Notes under the pieces: model-generated
What the model saw: only the letters and a program-made list of their open reading frames with translations
Told to the model about the DNA's origin: nothing
Databases searched by the model: none
Assembly: GCA_020027635.1 (NCBI GenBank)
Contig: JAHKKL010000034.1
Span: forward strand, 1-13,809
Reading direction: 5' to 3'
DNA: 13,809 nucleotides
Source of the DNA: Gammaproteobacteria bacterium
GTDB taxonomy: Bacteria; Pseudomonadota; Gammaproteobacteria; UBA9214
Translations under genes and position numbers: made by a program
Part shown: positions 7,481 to 13,809 of the stretch, one piece after another
How the letters are laid out: each line of letters begins with the position of its first letter
Numbering within the stretch: the first letter of the stretch is position 1

Positions 7481-7720
7481 TCAGCCACCAAGGTGGGCGT
7501 TTACGTAATCAATCGCCTGCTGGACGGTGGTGATCTTCTCTGCCTCTTCGTCAGGAATCTCGCATTCAAACTCCTCTTCTAGAGCCATGACGAGTTCTAC
7601 CGTGTCCAGAGAATCCGCGCCAAGATCATCGACAAAGGAAGCGGCATTGGTCACCTCTTCTTCCTTGACGCCCAGCTGCTCAATAACAATCTTCTTGACG
7701 CGTTCATCAACGTTGCTCAT
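7481..7720 (-). CDS. acpP: Acyl carrier protein
   Basis: A 79-residue acidic four-helix carrier protein. Ser37 in GADSLDTVEL is the site of 4'-phosphopantetheine attachment, the arm that holds growing acyl chains for FabF, FabG and PlsX. The start ATG has a GAGGAAT ribosome binding site about 9 nt upstream. The length and the pattern IVIEQLGV, SFVDDLGADSLDTVELVMALEEEF and TVQQAIDYV are standard. It has its own upstream gap with a candidate promoter and a strong terminator after it, so it is probably expressed both with the fab operon and separately at a higher level. Confidence 0.98.
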   Translation of the reverse strand: MSNVDERVKKIVIEQLGVKEEEVTNAASFVDDLGADSLDTVELVMALEEEFECEIPDEEAEKITTVQQAIDYVNAHLGG

Positions 7721-7769
7721 TTCGGACTATTCCTCTCTGTTTGAAAATGGCGGCATTCGCTGCGCGAGT

Positions 7770-7799
7770 ATTGTAGTGAATGCCTTGTACAAGATACAA
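7770..7799 (-). promoter_or_regulatory. Candidate acpP promoter with a palindrome in the spacer
   Basis: On the minus strand TTGTAT (7794-7799), an 18-nt spacer and TACAAT (7770-7775, five of six consensus bases) stand about 50 bp before the acpP ATG. The spacer contains a perfect 10-bp palindrome CTTGTACAAG (7784-7793), and CTTGTA/TACAAG half-sites recur around it. A repressor bound there would block RNA polymerase. The -35 match is weak. Confidence 0.45.
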
Positions 7800-7816
7800 G
7801 TAACTTCACCGGTCAG

Positions 7817-7834
7817 CGGCAGCCGCTGCTGCCG
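7817..7834. repeat. GC-rich hairpin in the fabG-acpP gap
   Basis: Seven-base perfect arms CGGCAGC and GCTGCCG enclose the 4-nt loop CGCT. No T-run follows on either strand, so it is not a standard terminator. It lies just upstream of the candidate acpP promoter and could stabilise the 3' end of fabG mRNA. Confidence 0.4.
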
Positions 7835-7860
7835 TCACGCATGCCGTGGTTGCGGCTTAG

Positions 7861-7887
7861 TTTAATCTGCTTTATGTGCATATTAAA
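7861..7887. promoter_or_regulatory. AT-rich imperfect palindrome, possible operator
   Basis: TTTAATCTGC and GCATATTAAA are complementary at nine of ten positions with a 7-nt spacer. The element stands out in an AT-rich patch (about 7861-7905) within GC-rich surroundings, between fabG and acpP. Dyad size and setting suit a dimeric regulator, but no known consensus is recognised. Confidence 0.35.
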
Positions 7888-7957
7888 CAACATTTTGCAC
7901 TGACTACCTGACAATCTGAATGGAGGTGCTCACAGCGCGGCGCGGCAGTCTAAAACT

Positions 7958-8701
7958 TCAGTTCATATGCATACCGCCATTCACGTGCAGCGTTTCCCCC
8001 GTAATGTAAGCGGCATCGCGCGAGGCGAGGAATGCGACCGCACAGGCGATGTCCTTCGCATCACCCAGTCTGCCCAGCGGGATCTGTTCGAGCAGCTTTT
8101 CCCTTTGCTGATCGGACAGGGCCCGCGTCATGTCGGTATCGATAAAACCCGGGGCAACGGCGTTGACGGTTATGCCCCGAGAACCGACTTCGCGCGCCAG
8201 TGATTTGGTGAACCCGATGACGCCCGCCTTGGTCGCGGCATAGTTCGCCTGCCCGGGATTGCCGGTGGCGCCGACGACGGAGGTGATCGTGATGATCCGG
8301 CCGTGCCTCGCCTTCATCATGCCGCGCAGGCAGGCCTTGCTCATGTGGAAGACCGCGGTGAGATTGGTGTGTATCACGGCGTCCCACTCCTCGTCCTTCA
8401 TGCGCAGGAGCAGATTGTCCCTGGTGATGCCTGCATTGTTGACCAGCACCGTGGGGTTGCCGATATCGTCCTGCATCGACTTGAAAAACGCCGCGATGGA
8501 ATCGGTGCTGGTGACATTCAATACCATGCCCGTGCCGCGAATGGCGTTACTCGACAGTTCTCCGGATATGTCCCGGGCGCCCTGTTCGCTCGTTGCCGTA
8601 CCCACCACGGTCGCGCCCCGAGCGCCGAGTTCCAGCGCGATTGCCCGGCCGATCCCGCGGCTGGCGCCGGTTACCAGCACTATTTCGTCATTTAATCCCA
8701 T
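7958..8701 (-). CDS. fabG: 3-oxoacyl-ACP reductase
   Basis: A 247-residue short-chain dehydrogenase that reduces 3-oxoacyl-ACP to 3-hydroxyacyl-ACP with NADPH. The nucleotide-binding TGASRGIG is at residues 11-18, and NNAG is at 88-91. The catalytic residues are N113, S141 (SVVGATGNPG), Y154 and K158 (YAATK). The C terminus GETLHVNGGMHM is typical of FabG. A near-perfect ribosome binding site AGGGAGG precedes the ATG. It lies 27 bp after fabD. The following 237-bp gap before acpP is the largest in the fab cluster and holds palindromes and a candidate promoter. Confidence 0.98.
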   Translation of the reverse strand: MGLNDEIVLVTGASRGIGRAIALELGARGATVVGTATSEQGARDISGELSSNAIRGTGMVLNVTSTDSIAAFFKSMQDDIGNPTVLVNNAGITRDNLLLRMKDEEWDAVIHTNLTAVFHMSKACLRGMMKARHGRIITITSVVGATGNPGQANYAATKAGVIGFTKSLAREVGSRGITVNAVAPGFIDTDMTRALSDQQREKLLEQIPLGRLGDAKDIACAVAFLASRDAAYITGETLHVNGGMHMN

Positions 8702-8728
8702 GCCTGCCTCCCTAGCAGCGGCTGTTCG

Positions 8729-9682
8729 TCAAGCGTTCAATGCCGCGTTTAAACTGTCCGGATCATAAATGGCGATAGCTTCCAGCTCCTTGTTTATGCG
8801 CTTGCACAAACCCGCGAGGACCTTGCCGGGGCCGGCCTCGATAATTCTTTGAATGCCATCGCCGCGCATCGCTTCGATAGTCCTGACCCATTGCACCGGA
8901 CTGTACAACTGCTGTTTGAGCGCCTCGCGGATCGTATCCGGCGTATCATGAGCCGTCACGTCCACATTCTGGATGACCGGGATTGCCGGCGGTCTGATCG
9001 CCGTCTGCTGAAGGTGCACGGCAAACCGTTCGGCGGCCGGTCGCATCAGCTCGCAGTGCGAGGGCACGCTCACCGGCAACGGTACGGCGCGTTTCGCTCC
9101 ACGGGTCTTGGCAAGTTCCATTGCACGTTGCACGGCCGCGGCATCACCGGCGATGACCACCTGGCCCGGTGAATTGAAGTTCACGGCGGCGACCACGCGC
9201 CCCTCGGCCGCCCGGGCGCAGACATCGACAACATCCGCGTCACCCAGGCCAAGTATGGCCGCCATCGCCCCGCTGCCTGCCGGTACCGCCTCCTGCATGC
9301 AACGGCCGCGCTCGGCCACCAGGCTTATGGCATCGGTAAACGCCAGGGCATCGGCGCAGACCAGCGCCGTGTATTCACCCAGGCTGTGTCCCGCCATTAC
9401 GGCAGGTTGCTTCCCGCCCTGCGCCCGCCAGACGCGCCACACGGCGACCCCCGCCGCGAGCATCGCTGGCTGCGTCCGGTCGGTCCGGTTAAGTTCCGCC
9501 TCCGGGCCTTCCATGACCAGGCGCCACAAGTCATAACCCAGCACTTCGCCGGCTTCCCGATACGTTTCGCTCACCTGCGGAAAGGCCTGCGCCAGCCCGG
9601 ACAGCATGCCCACGGACTGGGACCCCTGCCCCGGAAATACGATAGCAAGCGTCTGCTCGGCGTTGTCGGAAGAGGTATTCAC
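8729..9682 (-). CDS. fabD: Malonyl-CoA:ACP transacylase
   Basis: A 317-residue transacylase that moves malonyl from CoA to ACP, supplying the extender unit. Catalytic S100 lies in GHSLGEYTA, R125 in AERGRCM and H209 in VPSHCELM; these match E. coli S92, R117 and H201 with a constant offset of 8. The oxyanion motif FPGQGSQ is near residue 16. The start is taken as GTG at 9682, which makes the N terminus slightly longer than in E. coli; no strong ribosome binding site is visible. Upstream is a 191-bp gap holding an inverted-repeat element, so coupling to fabH is probably weak. Confidence 0.97.
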   Translation of the reverse strand: MNTSSDNAEQTLAIVFPGQGSQSVGMLSGLAQAFPQVSETYREAGEVLGYDLWRLVMEGPEAELNRTDRTQPAMLAAGVAVWRVWRAQGGKQPAVMAGHSLGEYTALVCADALAFTDAISLVAERGRCMQEAVPAGSGAMAAILGLGDADVVDVCARAAEGRVVAAVNFNSPGQVVIAGDAAAVQRAMELAKTRGAKRAVPLPVSVPSHCELMRPAAERFAVHLQQTAIRPPAIPVIQNVDVTAHDTPDTIREALKQQLYSPVQWVRTIEAMRGDGIQRIIEAGPGKVLAGLCKRINKELEAIAIYDPDSLNAALNA

Positions 9683-9713
9683 CGTCAGTAGAAGAAAGGT
9701 TGACCGGATTTTT

Positions 9714-9851
9714 CACCGCAAAGGCGCAAAGCTCGCAAAATTACCGATTTACTCGTTCTCATGAGAGCGTGCAGCCGATTCAAAATGAAGCGATCTCAAC
9801 ACAGAAACATGTGTGATGTTTTTCGTTTATGTCTTTGGCGTCTTTGCGGTG
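9714..9851. repeat. MITE-like inverted-repeat element between fabH and fabD
   Basis: The left end CACCGCAAAGGCGCAAAG (9714-9731) is matched inversely by CTTTGGCGTCTTTGCGGTG (9833-9851), with one mismatch and one gap. The interior (about 100 bp) is non-coding and less GC-rich, and contains a perfect palindrome TCTCATGAGA (9757-9766). Repeats of the accgcaaag/gcgcaaag kind are scattered between genes in many environmental proteobacteria. No clear target-site duplication is seen. It probably does not carry a transposase. Confidence 0.6.
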
Positions 9852-9873
9852 GGCAGCGAAAGCAGCCACCATG

Positions 9874-10842
9874 CTAATACTTGAGCAAGGCGGAACCCCA
9901 GGTGAAACCGCCACCGAAGGCTTCCATGAGCAGAATCTCGCCGCGCCGGATACGCCCATCGCGCACGGCCACATCCAGCGCCAGCGGCACGGAGGCCGCG
10001 GAGGTGTTGCCGTGCTCATCCACGGTCACCACGACCCTGTCCATGGACATTTTCAGTTTCTTGGCAGTGGCCTGAATGATTCGGATATTCGCCTGGTGGG
10101 GAATCAGCCAGTCGACATCGGTCTTGCCGAGATTGTTGGCGGCCAGCGTCTCATCGACGATGCGTCCCAGCGTATTCACCGCCATCTTGAAGACCTCGTT
10201 GCCCTGCATGTGGATATAGGCCTGCCCGCTCTGCATCTTGTCATAGCCGGAGGAGACGCCCGCCGGCACCGTCAGCAGATGTTCGTAGCTGCCGTCGGCA
10301 TGCAGGTGCGTGGAGAGGATGCCGGGCTCTTCGCTCGCCTCCAGCACGACCGCCCCCGCGCCGTCGCCGAACAGGATGCTGGTGCTGCGGTCGTTCCAGT
10401 CGACGATACGGGACAGCGTCTCCGCGCCGACCACGAGTGCGCAGCGCGAGGATCCGGTGCGTATGAACTTGTCCGCGATTCCCAGCGCGTAGATGAAACC
10501 GGTACAGACCGCCTGCACGTCGAAGGCCGCCGTGCCATGGATATCGAGCCGCTGCTGCAGCAGGCAGGCGGTGCTCGGGAACACGCGGTCGGGAGTTGTG
10601 GTGGCAAACACGATCAGGTCGACCTGCCGGGGAGTGCGGCCGGCCGCCTCCATGGCGCGGCTGGCCGCGATTTCGGCGAGATCGCAGGAGGTTTCGTCAC
10701 CGGCGGCGATATGGCGTTTGTAGATCCCGGTACGCTCCCGGATCCAGGCATCGCTGGTGTCCATGATCTTCTCCAGATCATGATTGGTCAGCACCTTCTC
10801 GGGCAAGTAACCGCCGGTTCCTGTGATACGGGAATAGATCAT
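9874..10842 (-). CDS. fabH: 3-oxoacyl-ACP synthase III (KAS III)
   Basis: A 322-residue condensing enzyme that starts fatty-acid synthesis by joining acetyl-CoA to malonyl-ACP. The catalytic triad is C113 (QAVCTGFIYAL), H249 (LIPHQANIRI) and N279 (DEHGNTSAAS); E. coli has C112, H244 and N274. WIRERTGI near residue 33 and FGGGFTWG near the C terminus are family marks. The ATG overlaps the plsX stop as ATGA, so translation is coupled. Pseudomonas lacks fabH at this place whereas E. coli has it, so this helps place the organism. The following gene, fabD, is separated by a repeat element. Confidence 0.97.
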   Translation of the reverse strand: MIYSRITGTGGYLPEKVLTNHDLEKIMDTSDAWIRERTGIYKRHIAAGDETSCDLAEIAASRAMEAAGRTPRQVDLIVFATTTPDRVFPSTACLLQQRLDIHGTAAFDVQAVCTGFIYALGIADKFIRTGSSRCALVVGAETLSRIVDWNDRSTSILFGDGAGAVVLEASEEPGILSTHLHADGSYEHLLTVPAGVSSGYDKMQSGQAYIHMQGNEVFKMAVNTLGRIVDETLAANNLGKTDVDWLIPHQANIRIIQATAKKLKMSMDRVVVTVDEHGNTSAASVPLALDVAVRDGRIRRGEILLMEAFGGGFTWGSALLKY

Positions 10843-11867
10843 GACGCCTGCCTGTTCTCCAGAAAGGTTTGCAGCCGGGAACTGATCCGCTCCGGCACGG
10901 ACTCGCGCACCTCGACGACGGCGACCTTGATGGCATTGGCATAGGACAGTACATCGGCGCTGCCGTGACTCTTGATGACAATCCCCTTCAGCCCCAGCAG
11001 GCTGGCGCCATTGTAACGTCGCGGATCGATCCTCTTCCGGAACGAGCGGAGCACCGGCATGGCGATCAACGCCGCGAGCTTCGTCAGCGGGTTGCGCGTG
11101 AATTCCTGGCGTATGAAATGGGCGATCATCTTGGCGACGCCCTCGCTGGATTTCAGTGAAATATTGCCGACGAAGCCGTCACAGACGATGACATCGAACG
11201 TGCCCTTGTAGATATCATCGCCCTCGGCGTAGCCGCTGTAGTTGAGCGGACTCTGTGACAGCAGACGCGCCGCTTCCTTGACCTGTTCATTACCCTTGAT
11301 TTCCTCTTCGCCGATATTCAGCAAGCCGATACGCGGTTCGCGGTTGTTGTCCACCGCCCCGGCCAGCACCGACCCCATCAGGGCGAACTGCAGCAGGTGT
11401 TCGGCGTTACAGTCGACGTTTGCCCCAAGATCAAGCATCCAGGTATGCGAGGTCATGGTGGGAAGTGAGGTGCAAATGGCGGGGCGATCGATACCCGGCA
11501 GCATCTTCAGTACAAACCGGGCGGTGGCCATGAGAGCGCCGGTATTGCCGGCACTTACGCAGGCACCGGCAACGCCATTCTTGACGAGGTCGATTGCCAC
11601 ACGCATGGATGAATCCTTCTTGTTGCGCAGTGCGCTGGAGGGAGTTTCATCCATCCCGACCTTCTGGCTGGCATGGTGGATCTTCAACCGGTCATTTCCC
11701 GCGGACTTGCTCTGCTCCATCGCGGTTCTCAGGATGGTCTCGTCCCCTACCAGGATGACCCGCAGGTCGTCATCCTCCGCAAGTGCCCGGAGCGCGGCAG
11801 GAACGACTACATCCGGGCCGAAGTCCCCCCCCATGGCATCAAGCGCAATCGTTACCCCATTGCTCAT
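10839..11867 (-). CDS. plsX: Phosphate acyltransferase PlsX
   Basis: A 342-residue enzyme making acyl-phosphate from acyl-ACP for the PlsY route to lysophosphatidate. It is a peripheral membrane protein in relatives. Visible: LDAMGGDFGP (9-18), SAGNTGALMA, LDLGANVDC, LLNIGEEEIKGN, DVIVCDGFVGNISLK and GLKGIVIKSHGSAD, all standard. A run of eight G on the coding strand (11825-11832) encodes the MGG of the N-terminal motif and is in frame. The stop overlaps the fabH start by 4 nt. An 85-bp gap separates it from rpmF. No strong ribosome binding site precedes the ATG. Confidence 0.97.
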   Translation of the reverse strand: MSNGVTIALDAMGGDFGPDVVVPAALRALAEDDDLRVILVGDETILRTAMEQSKSAGNDRLKIHHASQKVGMDETPSSALRNKKDSSMRVAIDLVKNGVAGACVSAGNTGALMATARFVLKMLPGIDRPAICTSLPTMTSHTWMLDLGANVDCNAEHLLQFALMGSVLAGAVDNNREPRIGLLNIGEEEIKGNEQVKEAARLLSQSPLNYSGYAEGDDIYKGTFDVIVCDGFVGNISLKSSEGVAKMIAHFIRQEFTRNPLTKLAALIAMPVLRSFRKRIDPRRYNGASLLGLKGIVIKSHGSADVLSYANAIKVAVVEVRESVPERISSRLQTFLENRQAS

Positions 11868-11952
11868 GGCAATACGTGACGAATGACGACTGCTGGCTGA
11901 CGCGTCAAGGCGGGGGAACTTGCGTGACGAGAAGATCCGGTCTGACTACCGG

Positions 11953-12132
11953 TCAGTCCTGATCCTTATTGATAACCTTGCGGCCACGGTAATAGCCGTC
12001 GGCACTGATGTGGTGACGGCGGTGGGTCTCGCCTGTGGTGGGCTCGATCGACAGCGTGGGACCACTGAGGCTGTCATGGGAACGACGCATGCCACGCCGG
12101 GATGGCGTTTTCCGGCTCTTCTGAACGGCCAT
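11953..12132 (-). CDS. rpmF: 50S ribosomal protein bL32
   Basis: A 59-residue basic protein beginning MAVQKSRKTPSRRGMRRSHD, then GPTLSIE, GETHRRHHI and DGYYRGRKVI, the full bL32 pattern. It belongs to the large ribosomal subunit. It has no cysteines, so it is the zinc-free form. The ATG follows AAGGAG at 8 nt. It lies 22 bp after yceD and before plsX, the classic yceD-rpmF-plsX order. A weak 5-bp hairpin overlaps the stop (11942-11956). Confidence 0.97.
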   Translation of the reverse strand: MAVQKSRKTPSRRGMRRSHDSLSGPTLSIEPTTGETHRRHHISADGYYRGRKVINKDQD

Positions 12133-12154
12133 ATTGCTGACTCCTTATAGGGTA

Positions 12155-12667
12155 TTACGGTTTCTGTTTCAATTGCGCCAGTACAGAAAACGGGTTTTCC
12201 CGTCGGCTGCTGGCCGGTGTTTGATCATCCGTCGCCGGTGGCCGACACGTGCTCACGCCACTGTGCAGCGGCACGATCGGCAATGCCAGCAACACCTCGT
12301 CCGAGATGACCTCCGCGAGACTCGCCGGCTCACCGGTGATGAGCAGCGGTTCATAGCGATTGGACAGGCGTTGCATCTGTTCCTGGCTGTGCACGAGTCC
12401 CAGCCGGAATGTCACATCCAGGGGGTAATCCATGGGTTCGAGACAACGCTGGCATCGCAGCGCCAGCCTGCCCTGCACGGAACCGGCGAGGTAGTGCGTC
12501 CCGTCCTCGTCCCTACCCAGTTCGAGCGAGACCTCAAGCTCGCCTTCACGGGATTCGAGCTGCGGCAACACCCGTACCAGACTGGCCAGTTTTACCGGGC
12601 CCCGCAATGCACGCCCCGCCTCGGCCGCTGCGTAGAGATCGAGGCGATCCGGCAGGTGGTTTATCAT
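12155..12667 (-). CDS. yceD: YceD/DUF177 family protein (23S rRNA accumulation protein)
   Basis: A 170-residue protein of the YceD family, linked to 23S rRNA accumulation in bacteria and plants and almost always encoded next to rpmF. Visible marks are LRCQRCLEPMDYPL (C72, C75), ISDEVLLALPIVPLH, then C141, and ENPFSVLAQLKQK at the C terminus. These cysteines suggest a metal site, though this is inference. The ATG at 12667 gives MINHLPDRLDL, which aligns with the family start. No ribosome binding site is present, and the promoter's -10 lies only about 9 bp before the ATG, so the mRNA may be nearly leaderless. First gene of the cluster. Confidence 0.94.
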   Translation of the reverse strand: MINHLPDRLDLYAAAEAGRALRGPVKLASLVRVLPQLESREGELEVSLELGRDEDGTHYLAGSVQGRLALRCQRCLEPMDYPLDVTFRLGLVHSQEQMQRLSNRYEPLLITGEPASLAEVISDEVLLALPIVPLHSGVSTCRPPATDDQTPASSRRENPFSVLAQLKQKP

Positions 12668-12676
12668 AGCCCGCTT

Positions 12677-12705
12677 ATACTATAATCCACTCCAAATCCT
12701 GTCAA
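12677..12705 (-). promoter_or_regulatory. Sigma-70 promoter of the yceD-rpmF-fab cluster
   Basis: A perfect TTGACA -35 (12700-12705), a 17-nt spacer and TAGTAT (12677-12682) stand just before yceD. An overlapping TATAGT with a 15-nt spacer is the alternative -10. The predicted RNA start falls within a few bases of the yceD ATG. Confidence 0.65.
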
Positions 12706-12786
12706 AGAAAAACACCGATATTCAGCTACTTTCCATATCCAACCCCACTCGTGCCGTTTTCACGGAACTGACTGGCCTGCCCGGTC

Positions 12787-12814
12787 TTGCATCGTGAGGG
12801 TACGCACGGATAAT
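12787..12814 (+). promoter_or_regulatory. Weak candidate promoter for the biotin carboxylase gene
   Basis: TTGCAT (12787-12792), a 16-nt spacer and GATAAT (12809-12814, five of six consensus bases) stand about 60 bp before the TTG start. The rest of the 206-bp divergent gap (12668-12873) holds the yceD promoter and nothing else I can support. Confidence 0.3.
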
Positions 12815-12873
12815 GACAGGAACCTTCAAGGCAAGCAGCCATCGCAGAAGACGCAACCCGGCGGAACAACACG

Positions 12874-13809
12874 TTGATCCAGAAGATACTGATCGCCAAC
12901 CGCGGCGAAATCGCCGTGCGCATCATACGCGCCTGCGCCGAGGCCAACATCACCTCCGTTGCCATCTACGCCGATGCCGACCGGCACGCGTTGCACGTCA
13001 AAAAAGCCAATGAGGCCTACAACATCGGTCCGGAGTCCATCGCCGGCTATCTGAACGCCCACCGCATCGTCAACCTCGCGGTCGCCACGGGATGCGATGC
13101 CCTCCACCCGGGATACGGGTTTCTCTCCGAGAATCCGCTGCTGGCGGAGATCTGCACGGCCCGCAATTTACGTTACATCGGACCATCGGCCGAAGTGATC
13201 CGGAAAATGGGCGACAAGATCGCCGCCCGCGAAGCCATGCAGGCGGCCGGCATACCCGTGGTCCCTGGCAGCGACGGCAACCTGTCCAGTCTGGAGGAAG
13301 CCCTGAATCTTGCCGAAGACATCGGTTACCCGGTCATGCTCAAGGCGACGACCGGCGGCGGCGGGCGGGGCATTCGGCGCTGCAATTCACCCCAGGATCT
13401 CAGAAGGAGCTACGATCGGGTGCTCTCCGAAGCGAGCAAGGCGTTTGGCCGGGCCGATGTCTTCATGGAGAAGTGCATCGATCGCCCGCGGCATATCGAG
13501 GTCCAGGTGCTGGCCGACTCGCATGGCAATGTCGTTCACCTGTTTGAACGAGACTGCTCCATCCAGCGGCGTCACCAGAAACTCATCGAGATCGCCCCAT
13601 CGCCGCAGATTGATGAGTCGCAGCGCGCCTGGCTGGGCGAAACCGCGGTGCGCGCCGCACGGGCCGTCGGCTATGAGAATGCCGGCACGGTAGAATTCCT
13701 GATGGACACAGACAAGCGGTTCTATTTCATGGAAATGAACACGCGGCTGCAGGTCGAACATACCGTCACCGAGACGATTACCGGCATCGACATCGTGCGG
13801 GAACAGATA
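12874..13809 (+). CDS. Biotin carboxylase (AccC/PycA type), 3' end cut by window edge
   Basis: The first 312 codons of a biotin carboxylase, which uses ATP and bicarbonate to carboxylate biotin on a carrier protein. The N-terminal domain has KILIANRGEIAVRIIRAC and CDALHPGYGFLSEN (74-87). The ATP-grasp domain has K115 (MGDK), K157 before TTGGGGRGIRR, H207 (PRHIEVQVLAD), ERDCSIQRRHQK (225-236) and the metal/active-site stretch FMEMNTRLQVEHTVTE (from 285). The TTG start follows GGCGGA at 9 nt and matches the family N terminus. Wording such as ADRHALHVKKANEAYNIG recalls the pyruvate carboxylase subunit A / oxaloacetate decarboxylase-linked branch rather than AccC of fatty-acid synthesis. Which partner it serves depends on the gene beyond the edge. 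Confidence 0.92.
   Translation, partial: MIQKILIANRGEIAVRIIRACAEANITSVAIYADADRHALHVKKANEAYNIGPESIAGYLNAHRIVNLAVATGCDALHPGYGFLSENPLLAEICTARNLRYIGPSAEVIRKMGDKIAAREAMQAAGIPVVPGSDGNLSSLEEALNLAEDIGYPVMLKATTGGGGRGIRRCNSPQDLRRSYDRVLSEASKAFGRADVFMEKCIDRPRHIEVQVLADSHGNVVHLFERDCSIQRRHQKLIEIAPSPQIDESQRAWLGETAVRAARAVGYENAGTVEFLMDTDKRFYFMEMNTRLQVEHTVTETITGIDIVREQI

Noticed and set aside
9829..10944. A long plus-strand open frame (371 codons) across fabH
   Set aside because: It lies opposite fabH, whose catalytic motifs are complete. The frame shows no recognisable domain and is the usual antisense shadow in GC-rich DNA.
11942..11956. Terminator or operator at the rpmF stop (CTGAC/GTCAG)
   Set aside because: Five-base arms without a T-run are expected often by chance.
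1..13809. CRISPR arrays, tRNA or rRNA genes, phage or insertion-sequence genes
   Set aside because: None seen by eye on either strand; the only repeat element is the short one between fabH and fabD.

Overview
The window is a GC-rich stretch of a gammaproteobacterial chromosome. Its minus strand carries one long housekeeping cluster. Read 5' to 3' on that strand, from high to low coordinates, the order is yceD, rpmF, plsX, fabH, fabD, fabG, acpP, fabF, pabB, pabC, mltG (broken), tmk, a possible 34-codon ORF, holB, pilZ and tatD (cut by the left edge). Enterobacteria share the yceD-to-holB backbone. The pilZ gene between holB and tatD, and the wording of the PilZ protein, resemble Pseudomonas and other environmental Gammaproteobacteria. 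Having both fabH and pabB in the cluster points to a lineage other than Escherichia or Pseudomonas proper. I cannot name the genus. At the right edge a divergent plus-strand gene begins that encodes a biotin carboxylase (AccC/PycA type); it is cut by the window end.

Layout. Region 12.8-13.8 kb: divergent biotin carboxylase start. Region 12.13-12.71 kb: a consensus-like sigma-70 promoter almost touching the yceD start, then yceD and rpmF. Region 8.7-11.9 kb: plsX and fabH (ATGA overlap), a 190-bp gap holding an inverted-repeat, MITE-like element, then fabD and fabG. Region 7.4-8.0 kb: a 237-bp gap with candidate promoter and palindromes, acpP, and an intrinsic terminator that should make a short acpP-only transcript. 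Region 2.1-7.4 kb: fabF, pabB, pabC, mltG and tmk, tightly packed. Region 1-2.1 kb: holB, pilZ and tatD.

How the genes work together. PlsX, FabH, FabD, FabG, AcpP and FabF form the initiation and elongation core of type II fatty-acid synthesis plus the acyl-phosphate branch to phospholipids. PabB and PabC make p-aminobenzoate for folate, and folate-dependent thymidylate synthesis feeds Tmk (dTMP to dTDP). HolB is part of the replicative clamp loader. MltG normally trims nascent peptidoglycan glycan strands. The cluster thus joins membrane, wall, ribosome and DNA growth functions.

Most notable points. (1) mltG is split by a frameshift that coincides with loss of about 25-30 conserved residues around the catalytic region, so it is either a true pseudogene or a sequence error. 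(2) PabB carries a TrpE-like PIAGT motif in place of the PIKGT lysine motif. (3) An inverted-repeat element separates fabH from fabD. (4) A translationally coupled small ORF may lie between tmk and holB. I found no previously undescribed multi-gene system; this is a core region with several local oddities.
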